Shown here in pieces: positions 17,763 to 27,645 of a stretch of DNA of 64,000 nucleotides. Both the position numbers and the translations under genes were made by a program. The notes below the pieces were generated by a model. The model was not told where the DNA came from. It made no database searches and saw only the letters and a list, made by a program, of their open reading frames with translations. The stretch comes from Methylobacterium radiotolerans JCM 2831 (GTDB lineage Bacteria; Pseudomonadota; Alphaproteobacteria; Rhizobiales; Beijerinckiaceae), in contig NC_010510.1 of assembly GCF_000019725.1 (NCBI RefSeq), positions 338,501-402,500 on the forward strand, given 5' to 3'. Numbering within the stretch: the stretch's first letter is position 1; every line of letters starts with the position of its first letter.

Positions 17763-18761
17763 TCAAGAGCGGACGCGCTCGTCGAATTCCGCAACCATTG
17801 CGGCAACGTGGTCGTGAACGCTTTTGCGATCTAACCCAGATGCATCCTCGAACAGTTCCGGAGCAGCTTCTCGCCCTCTATCGCTGCCTTCCGGAAGGAA
17901 CGTGTAGTGGTTCACCCCACCGCGGATCGTCTCGAAGGTGCTGGTGTCGACGCTCGTTTGGAGCGCCCGGCAGCATAGGTCGGGCGGAGCAGTAGTATCG
18001 GCGTCGCCACCTATGAGGAGGACGGGACGGGTGATGGCGCGCAGGCTCTCTTCGGAGAAGCCGAGGACGGATCGTCCTGGAGCAATGGCGACCGCGCATC
18101 GTACGCGCTCGTCACGGTAGTCATCACGCCGCCTCTCCCACGAGGCACGAAACACTGCGCTCGATTGCAGTTTGGGCAACTCCTCAGCAAGTTGCGGAAA
18201 TTCGCGCGGGCCTCGGATCGGGCTCGTGACCGGATTGTCAGGCTCAAACTGCGAGTAGGCGACGCGCGCACCTGCGAGGAGCAGCGCGGAGTAGGCACCG
18301 GCCGAGAAGCCGGCGATGCAGGCCCGGTCCTCGACTGCTATGCCGAGATCGCCTCGCCAGGACGGATCATCGAGCAGAGCGGTAACGTCACGTGCACGCT
18401 CCCAAAGGCAGAGAAATCCCTCCGCCCGATAGGTCTGGTTGCTCGTGTGCCCGTGGTGATCGATGCCAATGGCGACGAAGCCGCGCTCTGCTAGTCGATG
18501 GCCAAGCCAATCCATTGCGAGGGCGCTTGCACCGCTGCCATGAGAAAGCAGCATCAGCGGTCGGGATGTTTGAGCCTCGGCAGGCGGCGCATCGATGGCG
18601 ACGGGTCGCAGCTTGAACCACGATGCTCGGCCAGGGTGTGCCGCAACGTTGAGGTCAGCGGCGGGATACCAAGCTGACCACGACAGTGGGCGAGCGCCGG
18701 TGCCCTCCCAGTTGGAGCGCGATGGGTCCAGACACCGACCTGATCGAAACCCAACCGGCAA
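17763..18761 (-). CDS. Alpha/beta-hydrolase (dienelactone-hydrolase/PAF-acetylhydrolase-like)
   Basis: 332 residues. The nucleophile elbow is GFSAGAYS (G-x-S-x-G), with a plausible catalytic Asp in GGDADTTAPP and His in GGVNHYTFL; the oxyanion strand reads LMLLSHGSG. The N-terminal region (VGFRSGRCLDPSR…WYPA) is typical of the PAF-acetylhydrolase-like/dienelactone-hydrolase group. No signal peptide, so cytoplasmic. Substrate unknown. Convergent with catalase copy 2. Confidence 0.82.
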   Translation of the reverse strand: MPVGFRSGRCLDPSRSNWEGTGARPLSWSAWYPAADLNVAAHPGRASWFKLRPVAIDAPPAEAQTSRPLMLLSHGSGASALAMDWLGHRLAERGFVAIGIDHHGHTSNQTYRAEGFLCLWERARDVTALLDDPSWRGDLGIAVEDRACIAGFSAGAYSALLLAGARVAYSQFEPDNPVTSPIRGPREFPQLAEELPKLQSSAVFRASWERRRDDYRDERVRCAVAIAPGRSVLGFSEESLRAITRPVLLIGGDADTTAPPDLCCRALQTSVDTSTFETIRGGVNHYTFLPEGSDRGREAAPELFEDASGLDRKSVHDHVAAMVAEFDERVRS

Positions 18762-18825
18762 GAACGGGCCCTCGGCATGCGAACAGACGCGATCCTACGG
18801 CGTTGAAGCCGAGACGTCCAAATGC

Positions 18826-18890
18826 AGGCGGTCCGAAAACCACCCCGAGCGGTCCTGCCGCTACCGACCCAAAAACGACCTTCGGCCGGC
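18826..18890. repeat. Dispersed intergenic repeat, copy C
   Basis: Best-preserved copy: CCACCCCGAGCGGTCCTGCCG, then TACCGACCC and ACGACCTTCGGCCG. Sits upstream of the hydrolase gene and 250 bases before the chemoreceptor. Confidence 0.5.
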
Positions 18891-19143
18891 CACCAAGTTC
18901 GCTCGTAAGCGGACGTCAATCGAGCCTTCGGTCAGGCTGCCTAAGCCGTCGGCCATGACCGCGAGGCGTATCTAACCAAAAGTTGTCATGATCCTCCATA
19001 GAAAGCTGTTCGGATTGAGGGTTTTCCGAGGCCGGTCAGCGCGTCATCAGGCAACCAGAAATAGTCGAGCTGCCGCTAACTAAATAATAGGAATAGAAGA
19101 CGAAAGTGTAAAAAGCTAGGCTTTTGCCCTCGGAGCTCAGATC

Positions 19144-21141
19144 GTGCAATTTGGTATTCGCTCTCGACTTTACGCGGGCTTCAGCGGCTTGATGGTCGTC
19201 GTCGCAGCTCTCGGTGGGGTTGCGCATTATCAGCTCGGCCGTGTCACCGACCAGTACGAAGAGCGCGGCAGATATGAGGCCATTGCCCGCAATGTCTATA
19301 CGGTGAATATCCTCGCCGCTCAGCTCAAGGGCGATGCAGAAAATTACCGGCTCGCGCCCAAGCCGGAGCAGGTCGCGCCTATGGAAGCCGCCCGGCATGA
19401 GATCGAGGAAGCCGGGTCTAAATTGGCGAGGAGTGCTATCTCGGAAGAGCGCCGTAAGATTTACTTGGGCATCAATGAGGATGCTCGAGCGATGAAGCCC
19501 GAGTTGGAGCGTCTGGCAGCCGCCGGCGTGACCCTGAAGGAAGCCAAGGACAAGCTTTTCACGGGCGGTGACGACCTCACCCGTGCGACCGCGACGTTGG
19601 TCTCCGATGTGCGCTCACAAGCCGATGAGGCGACGCTCAGCCGGGCTCAGACCGTCGAGAGCGCCATGCTGCTCGTCCGCGTCGCTAACTGGCGCTTCCT
19701 GGCGACGTTCGATCCGAAGGGACCGGCAACGTTCGCCACGAACGTCGAGAAGGCTGAGAAGGCCATGAAGGCCCTCAGGAATGCCGATGGCAGCGCGCCA
19801 TTCCAGACGCAGATGAAGGCGGTCGATGTCGCACTCGCTGCCTACGCGACCAACTTCCGTGCCACGGTTGCGGCAATGGCGACTTCAAACAAGGCCTTCG
19901 ACACTGGCATCAAGCCGCATACGGATGCCATCGACCAAGCCGCCATTGGCGTGCGTGGCATGATCAAACTCGCGGTCGAGGAGATCACCGATGCCACCGC
20001 AGCATCGGTTGCGGGTGCCCGACTCATCCAGATGAGCCTCCTCGGGTTGGCTCTGATCATCGGCGGCGTCCTAGCCTTCCTCCTGGCCCGCAGCATCATC
20101 AGACCAATCGCCGGTATGACCATGGCCATGAAGCGTCTGGCCGCCGGCGACAATGCCGTGGATGTGCCCTCGCGCGCGGCCACCGACGAGATGGGTGAGA
20201 TGGCACAGGCCGTCGAGGTGTTCCGCCAGAACGCCATCGCGCGGGCCGAACTGGAGGCCGCACAGGTCGCCGAGCAGTCGGCGCGGCAGCGCCGGGCCGA
20301 TCGCGTTGACGCCCTGATCAAGTCCTTCCAGCAGAAGGTTGCGAGCTCCCTGGAGATCGTCACCTCGGCTGCAACCGAGCTCGATGCCACTGCCCGCTCG
20401 ATGACCCAGGTCGCCGATAACACCAACAGCCAAGCCGTGGCCTCAAGCGCGGCCGCGGAGGAGACCTCGGTCAACGTGCAGACGGTGGCGGCCGCCGCCG
20501 AGGAGATGGTTTCCTCGCTTCAGGAGATCGAGCGACAGGTGGTTCGCTCCAACGAGGTCGCCGCCAGCGCGGCGCACGAGGCGGAAGCAACTGGCGCGGC
20601 GATGGCCGATTTGGGGGCGGCAGCAGAGCAGATCGGCGCAGCCGTGACGACGATTTCGTCGATCGCAGGTCAGACCAACCTTCTGGCGCTGAACGCCACG
20701 ATCGAGGCCGCGCGTGCGGGGGACGCGGGGCGCGGCTTCGCAGTCGTCGCCGCCGAGGTCAAGGAGTTGGCCGGCCAGACGGCGCGTGCGACCGAGGAGA
20801 TCGGTGGTCAGATCGCCGCGATCCAGGGCGCGACTTGCCGTGCGACGGAGGCCATCCAGGGGATTGGCCGGACGATCGCATCGATCAACGAGATCGCCGG
20901 CATGATCGCCTCGACTGTGGTCGAGCAGACGGCAGCGACGGGTGAGATCTCGCGCAACGCCAGCGAAGCGGCGCGCGGCACGCAGGACGTATCGGCCAAC
21001 GTCGCGCGTGTTCTGACCTCGACGGGTGAGACCGGCAGCGCAGCGACACAAGTGCTGAGCGCGGCGGCCGAACTCGCCACACAATCGCTGAGCGTCAAGC
21101 AGGAGGTCGATGCCTTCCTTCTCGACATCCAGGCGGCGTGA
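19144..21141 (+). CDS. Methyl-accepting chemotaxis protein
   Basis: 665 residues. Membrane helix 1 at about 10-30, a periplasmic all-helical sensor of about 260 residues, helix 2 near 295-317 ([15 protein letters not shown]), then HAMP ([20 protein letters not shown]) and a C-terminal MCP signalling hairpin with the conserved tip around [20 protein letters not shown]. It should report an unknown ligand to CheA/CheW. The GTG start has CGGAG eight bases upstream. The C-terminus lacks a CheR-tethering pentapeptide. Co-transcribed with the small gene that starts eight bases after its stop. Confidence 0.93.
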   Translation: MQFGIRSRLYAGFSGLMVVVAALGGVAHYQLGRVTDQYEERGRYEAIARNVYTVNILAAQLKGDAENYRLAPKPEQVAPMEAARHEIEEAGSKLARSAISEERRKIYLGINEDARAMKPELERLAAAGVTLKEAKDKLFTGGDDLTRATATLVSDVRSQADEATLSRAQTVESAMLLVRVANWRFLATFDPKGPATFATNVEKAEKAMKALRNADGSAPFQTQMKAVDVALAAYATNFRATVAAMATSNKAFDTGIKPHTDAIDQAAIGVRGMIKLAVEEITDATAASVAGARLIQMSLLGLALIIGGVLAFLLARSIIRPIAGMTMAMKRLAAGDNAVDVPSRAATDEMGEMAQAVEVFRQNAIARAELEAAQVAEQSARQRRADRVDALIKSFQQKVASSLEIVTSAATELDATARSMTQVADNTNSQAVASSAAAEETSVNVQTVAAAAEEMVSSLQEIERQVVRSNEVAASAAHEAEATGAAMADLGAAAEQIGAAVTTISSIAGQTNLLALNATIEAARAGDAGRGFAVVAAEVKELAGQTARATEEIGGQIAAIQGATCRATEAIQGIGRTIASINEIAGMIASTVVEQTAATGEISRNASEAARGTQDVSANVARVLTSTGETGSAATQVLSAAAELATQSLSVKQEVDAFLLDIQAA

Positions 21142-21148
21142 GGCGTCG

Positions 21149-21466
21149 ATGGCAGATATCTACGTCTTGCCGAGCATCCTGGACCAGAACGGAGTCCAGC
21201 ACCTCGTCGCTGCCCTGAAGGCTGAGATGACATCGGGACGCGATCTCGGTCCGCGCGGTCCCCAGATGCAGGCCATTGGTCATTCACTCGAACAGTCGAG
21301 CCTTCAGCTTCGCCGTGAGTTAGAAAGCTTCGTGCTCGAACCCCTTGCTAGCAATCCAAATTTGACGAAGGCCTATTCCGACATGATGGTCTTGCGAGAG
21401 GAGTTGCTGCAGCTCGCTGAGGCCTTCGCAGAGCTCGGTTTGGTAGCGAAGGCATACGCAGCCTAA
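21149..21466 (+). CDS. Small helical protein downstream of the chemoreceptor
   Basis: 105 residues starting MADIYVLPSILDQNG. It is predicted to be mostly helical (long amphipathic stretch from about 15 to 95) with no membrane segment. The start lies seven bases after the chemoreceptor stop and a terminator follows, so the pair forms an operon. I do not recognise the family; a chemoreceptor accessory role is only a guess from position. Confidence 0.65.
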   Translation: MADIYVLPSILDQNGVQHLVAALKAEMTSGRDLGPRGPQMQAIGHSLEQSSLQLRRELESFVLEPLASNPNLTKAYSDMMVLREELLQLAEAFAELGLVAKAYAA

Positions 21467-21496
21467 GTCCCCCATTGCCTGCATGTCGCACCAATT

Positions 21497-21530
21497 AAGC
21501 CCGCCCGGATCGCCGTGGCGGGTTTTCTCT
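21497..21530 (+). terminator. Rho-independent terminator of the chemoreceptor operon
   Basis: CCCGCC and GGCGGG pair across an 11-base loop and are followed directly by TTTTCTCT, 31 bases past the stop codon of the small gene. Confidence 0.8.
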
Positions 21531-21862
21531 ATCCGGAATAGCTCTGGGGTTGCCGTAGATGTTTACCCTCCTGGCACTACAATATAACCAGTGGCGCTTG
21601 AGCTAGCAAACGGATCGATGCGGGCGGAATCTTTTGATCAATGCGGCAAATACTATATTTCGCGTCATTATATCAGGGCTTTATCCTGCTCGGGTTCATG
21701 AGCGGGTGCTGTAGCTATGTCAGCTTTGATGCCTTTCTCCTCAGGAGCGGACGGGCAGCAAACCACCCATCGCGGACATCCCCATGACCAAACAGATCAA
21801 GCCCAGGCCCTGAGGCGATTTGGCTTGGTTGGACTGGGCGGTAAAAGAGGCTCTGCATATGT
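21531..21862. other. Intergenic, no gene seen
   Basis: Partly AT-rich near 21600-21700. Bases 21735-21780 contain an AGCGGACGGGCAG…CCACCC run resembling the start of the dispersed repeat found at 4044, 17683 and 18826. Confidence 0.35.
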
Positions 21863-23854
21863 CTACGCTGCATCTTCAGATCCGATGGCCGTCCGCTCTG
21901 TCGCCACGTCTATCGGGTGGCCGGCTTTGGCGAACCGGTTCTGACCGCACAACGCTACCATCTCGGGGCGGCGGAAATAGATCGGTCGGCCGCAGCGGAT
22001 CGGGGCGATACCGGCCACGAACAGGAGCTGCTCATCCCGGCGCATGACCGACATGATCTCATCCGGGAAGATCAGCGGGCGCTTCTGCAGCGCGGTCGAG
22101 GCCGACACGCTGACACCGCCCCCGCCTTTTCCGCCGCCCGAACGAGCTTGCTGGCTGAAGGACACGATATTCTGCGTATAGGACCCGCAACGCTCAGACA
22201 GCCACTTGGCCGTGTCGAGGTCAGAGATCGCGCTGAAGGACTGCCAGGACGTCGACTCCAGCCACGCCGACAGCGCGTCCTTTCCGCCCCATTGATCGCG
22301 CAGCTGACCGATCGATTGGTACACCATCACCATGGTGATGCCGTACTTCCGGCCGGCATCCCGGGCCGTCTCGATGATCTTCATGTGGCCGAGGCGGGCC
22401 GCCTCGTCCATCAGGAATGCGACCCGTTCCCTGACCCTGCCGTCGGCGTTGTAGAGGGCATTCAGCAGGGCGCCGAAGATCACCCGGGCCAGGCCGGAGT
22501 GGTTATCGAGGGTCTTGATGTCGAGGCAGACGAAGACATCCATGTCGCTCGTCGCCAGGTCCTGGCTGGAAAAGGATCCGCCCGAAACGAGGCCGGCATA
22601 GCGCGCATAGGACAGCCAGTCGGTCATCTCCGAGGCCGTGGAATAGATGCCCGAGAACGTCGTCTCTGTCATGGCCATGAACGGACCGAGCGCCAGCCGT
22701 GCGAATGAGCCTTCCTCCTCGGCATCGACGATTTCGCGCAGCCGCGCCCGAAAGCGCGGCTCGTCATCGGAAATCATCTCCCGCATGGCGCGCAAGGTCC
22801 GCGGACCCTCATAGGATGCGTTGAGGCAGATGTATCCGAGCAGCCCCCGCAGGAGCTGCTGGGCGGAGTTGCGGAAGAACGAATTCGGATCGTCGCGCGT
22901 CACCTTTCCGGTCGTCATCCAGGATGTGACGGCGGCGATATCCTCCTCGGGACTTCCCAAGCCCGTGCCGATCCAGTCGAGCACGTTGAAGCCGCTGTTC
23001 TCCTCGTTGGGATCGATCCGGATCACCTTGCGTTCGACGCCCGGCTTCATCTTCTCCCGGAACTTGCTGACCATCGGATGCACCTCCAGCGAGGGATCGA
23101 GGACGACAGCATTGTGCGGCCAGCGCAGCAGGATCGGCACGACGAAACCGGTGGTCTTGAAGCCACCGGATCCAGCGAAGACGAGGCCGTGGGTCGAACC
23201 GAAATTGCAGTTGAAGCCCATCAGCGGACGCTTGCCACCCGAGCCCCACGTCTTGGCATCCGAGGGGTCGAACACCCGGGTTGCCCGATCGTCCAGATCG
23301 ACCCTGTAGCGCTCTCCGATCGGCATCAGACCGTCCGGCGGAAACAGTTCGGCGACGTGCTTCATCTTCGCCCACTCTGCGTCACCGAAGGCCGCCGAAT
23401 TCGAGCGCAACGGCCGATCGTAGCCGCGCGCCGTGCGCCGCACCTTCACCAGGGAAACGAGCGGGGCCACGATCACCACGAACAGCGCGAACATGCATCC
23501 GCAGAACAGCGGCACGTCGACGAAGTGGAGGATCTGGCCGACGGGATAGGCCGGCGAGAACCGGCTGAGACGACGGACCTCGTCAAATACCGTCCAGCCG
23601 ATGAGGCCGAGCAGGACCAGGGAGCCGACTCCAGCGACCACCCGGCCGAGGTCGGTCTTTCTCGACAAGCCTGAGGCGCCCATCAAGAAGATCGCCGGCG
23701 CCACGATCGTCGCCACCCGGCAGGACCGATAGGCGAGCGTGTAGCCCGGATTATACGGGAAGCACCACAGCATCCAAGGCCAGATGACTAGGAGCATGAC
23801 GAGGTAGATCGCGAGGATTGCGGCCGCGATCGCCGCAGCAGCCCACCACTTCAT
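21863..23854 (-). CDS. traG: Type IV coupling protein TraG/VirD4
   Basis: 663 residues. The first ~140 contain about four membrane helices; a RecA-like ATPase domain follows with Walker A GSGGFKTT (Lys233) and Walker B FLMDEA (Asp483-Glu484). This is the family that links relaxase-DNA complexes to the mating channel. The start overlaps the traD stop by four bases (ATGA), and traC precedes, which is the traC-traD-traG order of Ti and rhizobial plasmids. No virB/trb channel genes lie in this window. Confidence 0.93.
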   Translation of the reverse strand: MKWWAAAAIAAAILAIYLVMLLVIWPWMLWCFPYNPGYTLAYRSCRVATIVAPAIFLMGASGLSRKTDLGRVVAGVGSLVLLGLIGWTVFDEVRRLSRFSPAYPVGQILHFVDVPLFCGCMFALFVVIVAPLVSLVKVRRTARGYDRPLRSNSAAFGDAEWAKMKHVAELFPPDGLMPIGERYRVDLDDRATRVFDPSDAKTWGSGGKRPLMGFNCNFGSTHGLVFAGSGGFKTTGFVVPILLRWPHNAVVLDPSLEVHPMVSKFREKMKPGVERKVIRIDPNEENSGFNVLDWIGTGLGSPEEDIAAVTSWMTTGKVTRDDPNSFFRNSAQQLLRGLLGYICLNASYEGPRTLRAMREMISDDEPRFRARLREIVDAEEEGSFARLALGPFMAMTETTFSGIYSTASEMTDWLSYARYAGLVSGGSFSSQDLATSDMDVFVCLDIKTLDNHSGLARVIFGALLNALYNADGRVRERVAFLMDEAARLGHMKIIETARDAGRKYGITMVMVYQSIGQLRDQWGGKDALSAWLESTSWQSFSAISDLDTAKWLSERCGSYTQNIVSFSQQARSGGGKGGGGVSVSASTALQKRPLIFPDEIMSVMRRDEQLLFVAGIAPIRCGRPIYFRRPEMVALCGQNRFAKAGHPIDVATERTAIGSEDAA

Positions 23855-24063
23855 TCCCGGAATGCCTTTTCTCCGAGCCGCACGAAATGCTCGGCGGTGT
23901 CGGGATCCCGGGCACGCTCCTTTCCATCCAAGAGCAGGCCGAGAAGCTGATCGCGTGGCATGGCGGCAAGTCCTGCCTTCACGATCAGACCGCCGAGCTG
24001 GATCTTGAGGTGCGCGTCGGTGCGCCGCTCGTCACGCCGCGCGTTCACGAGCTGTCTTTCCAA
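23851..24063 (-). CDS. traD: Conjugal transfer protein TraD (Ti type)
   Basis: 70 residues with the short helical signature IQLGGLIVKAGLAAMPRDQLLG typical of Ti-type TraD. The 5' end overlaps traC by about 32 bases; a GTG five codons in would shorten the overlap. Role in conjugation is accessory and poorly defined. Part of the traC-traD-traG run. Confidence 0.78.
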   Translation of the reverse strand: MERQLVNARRDERRTDAHLKIQLGGLIVKAGLAAMPRDQLLGLLLDGKERARDPDTAEHFVRLGEKAFRE

Positions 24064-24394
24064 CCGCCGCAGGCGCCGGATCAGTCGCTGCCTCGGCGTC
24101 GCTCGCGTCCGTCGAGGAGCTTCCGGGATCGCCGATCCCGTCAGCTTCGCTTCCTTCTCCTTGGGACTCCTCTCCGGTCTGTTGTGGCTCGGCAGCGGCC
24201 TGCTGGCGAAATCGCGTCGCCAGGATTTCGAACTCGGCCATCAACGAGGCTTCAGGAATATCCAGCGTGGCGAGACCGGACCTGAGGGCGAGGCGCCCGA
24301 TCCGCTCGGCCTGTGCCTTGTCGTGCTCTTTCAATTTCTCCTGGAGAGCGGCGATCTCCTTGAGGATCGTCTTACGGGATTGCAGCCTTGCCAT
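24032..24394 (-). CDS. traC: Conjugal transfer protein TraC (Ti type)
   Basis: 120 residues from the ATG at 24394. It begins with a coiled-coil-like helix (KTILKEIAALQEKLKEHDKA) followed by AERIGRLALRSGLATLDI, the part that matches Ti TraC. The acidic Gly/Ser-rich tail is low complexity. An open frame runs 90 codons further upstream but crosses the non-coding oriT side and is not family-like. First gene of the minus-strand transfer operon, divergent from traA. Confidence 0.78.
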   Translation of the reverse strand: MARLQSRKTILKEIAALQEKLKEHDKAQAERIGRLALRSGLATLDIPEASLMAEFEILATRFRQQAAAEPQQTGEESQGEGSEADGIGDPGSSSTDASDAEAATDPAPAAVGKTARERAA

Positions 24395-24654
24395 GTCGTG
24401 CAGGATTCCATGACCACGGGAAGAATGTGCGATCACAGGATAGCAAGCGTCCCGCCCGATGCGAAGTGATCTGCTACGTGGATCGTTCAAATATTCTGCA
24501 TCTCTCAAAGATTTGGTGGCAGCCGGCCGCACCATCTGACAGCTTGCCGTTGCATCGAGCGAATTGATTTTGTGTGGATTTCTGGCCCGATAGGGATCGA
24601 GTCTATGCAGATCTACGGCGCATAGTGCCTCTGCGTGATCCCGGAGCTTTGGCG

Positions 24655-24689
24655 AAGGGCGCACTTATGGGGAAATTCTTGATTTCCCC
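24655..24689 (-). other. oriT: Probable origin of transfer (oriT), Q-type nic region
   Basis: The minus strand reads ATAAGTGCGCCCTT at 24668-24655, matching the nic core known from RSF1010/Q-type and Ti-plasmid oriTs. Directly beside it is a perfect inverted repeat, GGGGAAAT-5-ATTTCCCC (24669-24689). It lies between divergent traC and traA, where Ti-type plasmids keep oriT, and the relaxase encoded next door is of the matching MobQ/TraA type. Confidence 0.75.
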
Positions 24690-24723
24690 GCTGGCAGTGC
24701 TATCCAAGCCCTCGGGGGCGGGC

Positions 24724-26240
24724 TTGGCGATCTACCATCTCAGCGCGCAGATCATCAGCAGAGCCGAGGGCCGAAGCGCCGTCGCCGCGGCCGCATATCG
24801 GCGCGCCACCGAACTGACCTGCGCGGCCACCGGTCAGGTGTTCGACTACGGCGCCAAGGAGCATGTCACCCACGCCGAGCTTAGCCTGCCGGCCGAGGTC
24901 CCCGCCTGGTTCCGTACGGCCATCGACGGCCGCGACGATCGCGGTGCCTCCGAGGTGTTGTGGAACGCGGTCGAGGCCAAGGAGGGCCTGAAGGGCACCG
25001 GCCTCGCGATGGAGATGAACATCGCTCTGCCGGCGGAACTCACTCGCGAGCAGGCCCTTGCGCTCGCTCGGGACTGGATCGAGAGCCAAGTCACCGCCAA
25101 GGGCTTCGTGGCCGATTGGGCCGTACACGAGGCTGCCGGCAACCCACATTTCCACGTCATGATCCCGCTGCGACGGATGACCGAACAGGGCTTCGCGGCG
25201 AAGTTCGAATTGCTGCGCGACGCGGCCGGCAACGTCGTCTACCGGGATGACGGCAAGCCCCGCTACGAGCGGATGGCTGCACCGATGAAGGAACTCGCCG
25301 GCTGGCGGCGGAGCTGGGCCGAGACGGCCAATCGCCACCTCGCGGAGGCGGGTCTGGAGGTCCGGATCGATCACCGCTCGCACGCGGAAGCCGGCATCGC
25401 GCTGGAGCCGACCGGGCATGTCGGCGTCACCGCCACCAACATGGCGGTGAACGGAAAGGAAGCCGCCCGCGTCACCGAGGAGCGGGCTTTGCGCGCTCGC
25501 AACGCCGCGGCGATCGTGGCCGATCCGGGCCTGCTGCTGCCGATCCTGACGCGCGAGAAGAGCGTGTTCGAGGAGCGCGACATCGCCCGAGCGGTGTTCC
25601 GCTACGTCGACGATCCGGCGACCTTCGAGGCGGTGCGACTGCGGCTGGGAACGTCGCCGGAGCTGGTGGCGGTCTGCCCCGAGGTGATCGACCCGGAGAC
25701 TGAGCGGGTGATCGCGCAGGCCCGGTTCACGACGCGCACGATGTTGCGCACGGAACTGGCCATGCAGGCGGGTGCCGCGCGGCTCTGGACCGAGCACTCC
25801 CACGTGGTCGGACAGGCCGCCCTGAATGCCGCCCTCGCCGCACGCCCGAGCCTGTCGGAGGCGCAGCGCGAGGCGGTCGTTCATGTCACCGGCCGGGAGC
25901 GGATCGCGGCGGTGGTCGGCTTCGCCGGCGCGGGCAAATCCACCATGCTCGGCGTGGCCAATGCGGCCTGGACTGGGTCCGGGCACCGGGTGTTCGGCGC
26001 GGCGCTCGCCGGCAAGGCGGCCGAAGGCCTGGAGCGCAGTTCCGGCATCGCGAGCCGCACGCTGGCCTCGTGGGAACTGGCCTGGAAAGAAGGCAGGGAC
26101 CAACTCGAAACGGGCGACGTGTTCGTGCTCGACGAGGCCGGGATGGTGTCCTCGCAGCTGCTCGCGCGGGTGGTCGAGGCGGTGGAGCGGCGCAGGGCCA
26201 AGCTTGTGCTGGTGGGCGACGCGATGCAGCTGCAGCCGAT
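24724..26240 (+). pseudogene. traA: Relaxase-helicase TraA, 3' part lost to an IS
   Basis: MobA/MobL relaxase domain first (IYHLSAQIISRAEGRSAVAA, catalytic AAAAYRR Tyr, metal-binding HFHVM), then the start of the TraI-like helicase with Walker A GFAGAGKST and Walker B VLDEAGM. Family members have over 1000 residues; here homology stops after about 505, at DAMQLQPI, where an IS3-family element begins. I place the start at TTG 24724 because TraA proteins begin (M)AIYHLS; the ATG at 24667 overlaps the nic site. The relaxase domain is whole, so residual nicking is possible, but the helicase is gone. Confidence 0.85.
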
Positions 26241-26309
26241 TGACCCTGACCCAGCAAACTGGTCCGCGCCGAGCGCAAGTTTTTCGGGCATCCTGAACCC
26301 TGAAGGAGG

Positions 26310-26585
26310 GTGGATGCCATGCCTCGCAAACGCTTCACGAACGAACAGATCGCCTTTGCCCTGCGGCAGGCGGAGAACGGCGCCTCGGTGGATGAGGTCT
26401 GCCGGAAGATGGGCGTGTCTGAGCCGACGTTTTACCGCTGGAAGAAGCAGTTCGTCGGCATGGGCGTGCCGGAGATCCGGCGGCTGAAGCAGCTGGAGGA
26501 CGAGAACAGCAAGCTCAAACGGCTGGTGGCCGACCTGACGCTGGACCGCTCCATGCTGCAGGATGTGCTCAAGCGAAAGTGGTGA
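26310..26585 (+). CDS. IS3-family transposase OrfA
   Basis: 91 residues with an N-terminal helix-turn-helix (NEQIAFALRQAENGASVDEV…EPTFYRWKKQF) and a leucine-zipper-like C-terminus (LKQLEDENSKLKRLVADLTL). The probable true start is the inner ATG (MPRKRFTNEQ). Overlaps OrfB by seven bases. Confidence 0.88.
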   Translation: MDAMPRKRFTNEQIAFALRQAENGASVDEVCRKMGVSEPTFYRWKKQFVGMGVPEIRRLKQLEDENSKLKRLVADLTLDRSMLQDVLKRKW

Positions 26586-27421
26586 GGCCCGCCGTTCGCC
26601 GTGAGGTCGCCGGTCACCTGCAGGTGACCTACGGCATCAGCGAGCGTCGGGCCTGTCAGGCCACCGGTTTCGGCCGCTCGTCTCAGCGTTACCGCAAGCG
26701 CGCCGACCCTCAGGTGGCACTGCGCATGCGGCTGAAGGAACTCGCTGCCGCACGGGTGCGCTACGGCTACCGGCGGCTGCACATCCTGTTGCGACGGGAG
26801 GGCTGGGAGGTGAACCACAAGCGCACCTACCGGATCTACCGGGACGAAGGGCTGTCGATCCGGCCCAAGCTACCCAAGCGCAAACGGGCCTGGCGCTACC
26901 GACAAGGGCGGCCCGCGATCGGCGGTCCCAACGAGGTCTGGGCCATGGACTTCATGTCCGATCGCCTGTTCGACGGGCGTCCATTCCGGATCCTGACGGT
27001 CGTCGATTGCCATACGCGAGAGGCGCTCTCGCTCACACCGAGAGCCAATTTCCGCGCCTTCCAGGTGACCGAGGCCCTGGACGCACTGGTGAAGCTCCGC
27101 GGTCGTCCAAAGAGCCTACGGGTTGACAATGGGCCGGAATTCGCCGGGCGCATGCTCGACCAATGGGCTTATCTGAACGGGGTTGAGATCGACTTCTCCC
27201 GACCGGGTAAGCCGACCGACAACGCCTACATCGAGTCGTTCAACGGCCGCCTACGGGCAGAGTGCTTGAACGCTTCGTGGTTCCTATCGCTAGCCGATGC
27301 CCGTGAACGCATCGAGGACTGGAGGTGCCACTACAACGAAGATCGACCCCATACAGCCCTGGGCGGCTTGACGCCCCGAGCCTTCGCCAACCAAGCTGTC
27401 ACAGCCCGAGAAATTGCATAG
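26579..27421 (+). CDS. IS3-family transposase OrfB (DDE integrase)
   Basis: 280 residues from a GTG overlapping the OrfA stop. The rve-type DDE triad is complete: Asp in AMDFMSD, Asp in VDNGPEF and Glu in YIESFNG. The N-terminal HTH_21 region (RYGYRRLHILLRREGW) is typical. Appears intact; in the IS3 family the full transposase is commonly made by frameshift fusion with OrfA. Confidence 0.9.
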   Translation: MVRPAVRREVAGHLQVTYGISERRACQATGFGRSSQRYRKRADPQVALRMRLKELAAARVRYGYRRLHILLRREGWEVNHKRTYRIYRDEGLSIRPKLPKRKRAWRYRQGRPAIGGPNEVWAMDFMSDRLFDGRPFRILTVVDCHTREALSLTPRANFRAFQVTEALDALVKLRGRPKSLRVDNGPEFAGRMLDQWAYLNGVEIDFSRPGKPTDNAYIESFNGRLRAECLNASWFLSLADARERIEDWRCHYNEDRPHTALGGLTPRAFANQAVTAREIA

Positions 27422-27502
27422 GTCGTGGACCACAAACCGGGTCAACTCCAACTGGCCCGAAAGCCATACCTCAGGGCGGACCACTTCATTGGGGGCAGAT
27501 CA

Positions 27503-27645
27503 AGGGCGCCGAACAGCAGGAGCGAGCCCTGCGCGTAGTTGAACACGCCCGAGGCCTTGTAGATCAGCACGAAGCCGATCGCGACCAGCGCGTAGAGCGT
27601 GCCGGCGAGCACCCCGCCGATCAGGGTTTCGAGGAACAGGTTCAT
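27503..27645 (-). pseudogene. livH: Branched-chain-type ABC permease (LivH), truncated
   Basis: Only the first ~48 native codons remain (MNLFLETLIGGVLAGTLYAL, then FVLIYKASGVFNYAQGSL, the LivH signature). The remaining reading frame runs into the IS right end. It overlaps the livG stop by four bases (ATGA), so it was the third gene of the operon. Loss of the permease should disable this transporter unless another copy exists. Confidence 0.85.

Larger units (their letters stand above)
26241..27502 (+). mobile_element. IS3-family insertion sequence, IS407-like group
   Basis: 1262 bp. Terminal inverted repeats can be read as TGACCCTGACCC…TGGTCCGC on the left and the complement TGATCTGCCCCC…TGGTCCGC on the right. 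Two overlapping ORFs encode the transposase. No target duplication is seen: the left flank is traA and the right flank is livH, so the element sits at a deletion or rearrangement endpoint. A 5' remnant of the same element lies at 47588-47828. Confidence 0.85.

Noticed and set aside
24700..26103. 467-residue minus-strand frame opposite traA
   Set aside because: Shadow frame; the relaxase and helicase motifs are on the plus strand.
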